A DNA stretch of 32,514 nt, taken from contig CAJULE010000026.1 of assembly GCA_910587445.1 (NCBI GenBank), forward strand, positions 1 through 32,514, given 5' to 3'. This DNA is from an uncultured Christensenellaceae bacterium (GTDB lineage Bacteria; Bacillota; Clostridia; Christensenellales; Pumilibacteraceae). The first letter of the stretch is position 1. Each line of letters opens with the position of its first letter. The notes under the pieces were generated by a model that was given only the letters and a program-made list of their open reading frames with translations, was not told the DNA's origin and made no database searches. The translations under genes were made by a program, and so were the position numbers. Below are positions 30,552 through 32,514 of the stretch, piece by piece.

Positions 30552-30905
30552 ATGGTATTTTATAATTACGAAGGAAAGCCTATTGCATATTGCGAGGACA
30601 AAGAAAAGATTTACTTGTTTTCGGGAGAACCAGTGGCTTATTTCTATAACGAGTTAGTTTATGGTTATAATGGCATTCAATTCGGTTGGTATGAAAATGG
30701 GTGGATTAGAGATTTACACGGAAAATGCGTCTTTTATACCAAGGATGCAATCGGTGGAATGGTAAAGCCCGTTTGTAGAGTTGCTCCCGTTAGGGGGGTA
30801 AAAAGAGTTACTCCTGTTAAGGCAGTGAGAAGAGTTGCAAGAGTAAAGGCTGTATCACAAATTGCTTGGTCGAGCTTGTCAAATGAGCGGTTTTTCGCAC
30901 AATAA
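30552..30905 (+). CDS. 4-fold beta flower protein
   Basis: A 117-residue protein of the 4-fold beta-flower family, whose role is unknown. Repeated short units are plain: YNYEGKPIAYCEDKEKIYLF, SGEPVAYFYNELVYGYNG, GWYENGWIRDLHGKCVFYT, each a blade. A proline/valine/arginine-rich run then ends in SSLSNERFFAQ, as in family members (IAWSS..FF). The run is encoded by a 27-nt tandem repeat. ATG 30552 has AAGGTGG 5 nt upstream; an in-frame ATG at 30522 overlaps the previous gene and lacks a ribosome site. The family turns up with defence and secretion genes, but this is only an association. Confidence 0.78.
   Translation: MVFYNYEGKPIAYCEDKEKIYLFSGEPVAYFYNELVYGYNGIQFGWYENGWIRDLHGKCVFYTKDAIGGMVKPVCRVAPVRGVKRVTPVKAVRRVARVKAVSQIAWSSLSNERFFAQ
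30777..30854 (+). repeat. 27-nt tandem repeat inside the beta-flower gene
   Basis: Copies at 30777-30803, 30804-30830 and a 24-nt degenerate one at 30831-30854, beginning AGAGTTGCTCCCGTT, AGAGTTACTCCTGTT and AGAGTTGCAAGAGTA. They encode RVAPVRGVK, RVTPVKAVR and RVARVKAV. Confidence 0.8.
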
Positions 30906-30917
30906 AAGGTAAGCATA

Positions 30918-31046
30918 ATGGCAATAAAAGAGCAAATATATGAGTGTGAAAATTGTCCTTATTGTCAGCGAACATCAGACTTTTATACTTGTTGGTGTGC
31001 TTGGTGGGGTAAGGTAGTATATTTAACGGACGAATGCGCTAGATAG
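30918..31046 (+). CDS. Six-cysteine 42-residue microprotein
   Basis: ATG at 30918 with AAGG about 8 nt upstream; the product is 42 residues with cysteines at 10, 13, 16, 25, 27 and 40. The spacing CxxCxxC...CxC...C, with three Trp and several Tyr, is suited to zinc or iron-sulphur binding. It is the start of no known longer gene, and the spacing to both neighbours is normal for a co-transcribed gene (12 and 21 nt). No family was recognised. Confidence 0.6.
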   Translation: MAIKEQIYECENCPYCQRTSDFYTCWCAWWGKVVYLTDECAR

Positions 31047-31067
31047 AAGTAATTTTAAAGGTAGGAA

Positions 31068-32514
31068 ATGATAGGTCTCTACATAGGATTAGGAATAGGA
31101 GCAGTAGCACTAGTTGTTATTGCGGTGTTGATTTGGAGAGCCGTGAAAGCCAAGAAGCTAAAGGCTCTCCAAATTGCTATCGCTACAGAAAACTTGGAAA
31201 GAATTCAAGGTATCTGCAGTGCGTTTTCTGTTGCCATAAAAAAACTAAAAGACCAGGGGTTTGTTTGCGGTTCGCAAATAAAGGCAATTCAAGAAGAATG
31301 GAAACCGACCTACCAAGAGTTCAAACAACTGCATTTTTACGGGGGAACGGAAACCAATCGGCTCGTTAATAGTTTCAAGCAAACATACGTAAACCTTAAC
31401 AATATTTTTTCAAAATGGAACGCAGAGTTCGTAACTGCGGAGAAAAAAAGACAGAGTGTTCTTCTTGCGAATATCGATGGTAAAAGCCTAGATGCGCAAC
31501 AGCAAGATGTGGTGGTTTCCGCAGAGGACAATACACTCGTTCTGGCGGGCGCAGGAAGCGGTAAAACGCTCACGATTGCAGGAAAGGTCAAATACCTTTG
31601 CGAAGTTAAAAAGGTCGCTCCTGGCGAAATCCTGCTGATTGCGTTTACAAGGAAATCCGCCGATGAAATGACCGAGCGTATTTCTAACAGACTCGGCATT
31701 CCTATCACAGCTACGACTTTCCATAAGCTCGGCTTGGACACGCTAAAAAAGGCTAGGAACGAAAGCCTGGATGTGTTGGAAGATACTTCAAAGTTTGTGA
31801 ACCAGTATTTTGAAAAGGAACTGTTGAAGCAGCCTGAAACGGTCAAACTGCTTCTTGAGTATTTTGCGTACTATCTTCATATTCCTGCGAATATGGACAA
31901 CTTCGATTCCCTGGGTGAAGCCTACGCTTACGAAAAGGGGATGGACTTTGAAACCATCAAGTCCAAGTACGATAGAACGCAGCTTGTCGATTCTTCGGTG
32001 GCGGAGAGCCGTGAGTCGAAGCATACGCTCCGCGGTGAGAAAGTAAAGAGTCTTGAGGAAGTGAGCATCGCAAACTTTCTATTCCTTAACGGAGTGCGGT
32101 ACGAGTATGAGTCGAAATATCCCTACCAAACCGATGATGCGCATTTCAAGGTGTACAGACCAGACTTTTATTTGCCGGACTACGATATTTACATTGAGCA
32201 TTTCGGCGTAAATAAAAACGGCAAGCTCCCGTGGCTTTCCGATATAGAGGAGAAGAAGTATCTCGAAGGTATGGCTTGGAAACAGCAACAACACCGCACC
32301 AACGGCACAAAACTTTTAGAGACCTATTCGTACTATTCAAGCCAGGGTGTGCTGTTGGAGAAGTTGGAAGCGTTGCTGCGACAAAACGGAGTCAAGCTGA
32401 AAGAGGTGGACTATCGTGAGGTTTTCGACTCAATCTATAAAACACAATCGGATGCTTATTTTTCAGAGTTTAAGAAGCTCTGCGGCACGTTTTTGGCTTT
32501 ATTCAAATCCAACG
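31068..32514 (+). CDS. UvrD/HelD-like superfamily 1 helicase with N-terminal TM and PD-(D/E)xK-like insert, partial
   Basis: The frame is open from ATG 31068 to the window end (482 codons seen). Residues 3-24 are a membrane helix (GLYIGLGIGAVALVVIAVLI), followed by a helical stretch to about 140. The UvrD core begins at SLDAQQQDVVVSAEDNTLVL with Walker A GAGSGKT at 161-167, then ILLIAFTRKSADEMTERI and ATTFHKLGLDTL. Residues about 345-382 (NGVRYEYESKYPYQ, then YRPDFYLPDYDIYIEHFGVN) match the nuclease-like insert of DNA helicase IV. Motifs III-VI must lie beyond the window. AAAGGTAGGA precedes the ATG. A membrane-tethered HelD-type enzyme in a defence island suggests action on incoming DNA, as inference. 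Confidence 0.85.
   Translation, partial: MIGLYIGLGIGAVALVVIAVLIWRAVKAKKLKALQIAIATENLERIQGICSAFSVAIKKLKDQGFVCGSQIKAIQEEWKPTYQEFKQLHFYGGTETNRLVNSFKQTYVNLNNIFSKWNAEFVTAEKKRQSVLLANIDGKSLDAQQQDVVVSAEDNTLVLAGAGSGKTLTIAGKVKYLCEVKKVAPGEILLIAFTRKSADEMTERISNRLGIPITATTFHKLGLDTLKKARNESLDVLEDTSKFVNQYFEKELLKQPETVKLLLEYFAYYLHIPANMDNFDSLGEAYAYEKGMDFETIKSKYDRTQLVDSSVAESRESKHTLRGEKVKSLEEVSIANFLFLNGVRYEYESKYPYQTDDAHFKVYRPDFYLPDYDIYIEHFGVNKNGKLPWLSDIEEKKYLEGMAWKQQQHRTNGTKLLETYSYYSSQGVLLEKLEALLRQNGVKLKEVDYREVFDSIYKTQSDAYFSEFKKLCGTFLALFKSN

Overview
The window looks like a chromosomal segment of an endospore-forming Clostridia-type Bacillota, probably a gut lineage. The reasons are a yabP/yabQ-like spore-cortex pair, an AgrA/AgrC-like two-component pair, strong AGGAGG ribosome sites, sigma-A promoters with 17-nt spacers, a permuted-domain GH3 beta-glucosidase of the rumen/gut Firmicutes type, and a eukaryote-type dimeric NADP-isocitrate dehydrogenase. 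No lineage below class can be defended from the sequence alone.

Positions 1-19.6 kb are the host backbone, moderately GC-rich and using C/G-ending codons. In order: the 5' tip of a minus-strand gene; a LytTR response regulator and an AgrC-like kinase that breaks off after its N-box; a GH3 beta-glucosidase lacking its N-terminal part, joined directly to the broken kinase; a minus-strand block yabP-yabQ-trmL; the RNA-binding protein Tex, flanked by dispersed repeats; an envelope-glycan operon (FlaA1/CapD-like sugar nucleotide dehydratase, UppP, and a large fusion of an O-antigen ligase/polymerase-like membrane protein with a MurG/MGDG-synthase-like glycosyltransferase); D-Ala-D-Ala ligase; isocitrate dehydrogenase; a small HTH protein; an SH3b membrane protein; and a phage terminase large subunit that has lost its nuclease half.

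At about 19.59 kb the composition changes abruptly to AT-rich. The terminase reading frame ends inside an inverted repeat, followed by about 400 nt of direct and inverted repeats and one structured element, and then by a defence island that continues to the window end. The island starts with a WYL regulator, an interrupted zinc-ribbon gene, a GIY-YIG-like nuclease and two proteins of unknown function. A compact directional cluster follows: an XRE controller with an operator-like palindrome over its -10 box, a C5-cytosine methyltransferase, an McrB-like AAA+ protein and an McrC-like nuclease (a BsuMI/LlaJI-style restriction-modification system). Only 4-17 nt separate these from a Thoeris cassette: a two-TM plus macro-domain effector (type II ThsA architecture) and two different TIR-like proteins (ThsB). 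The distal part carries an SseB-like protein, a 4-fold beta-flower protein with a 27-nt tandem repeat, a six-cysteine microprotein, and a membrane-anchored UvrD/HelD-like helicase-nuclease that runs off the end.

The most notable points are the R-M/type II Thoeris gene train, the unassigned WYL-led module, the repeat-bounded island joint in the terminase gene, the kinase/GH3 deletion joint, and the polymerase-glycosyltransferase fusion. No tRNA, rRNA, CRISPR array, integrase or transposase gene was seen.
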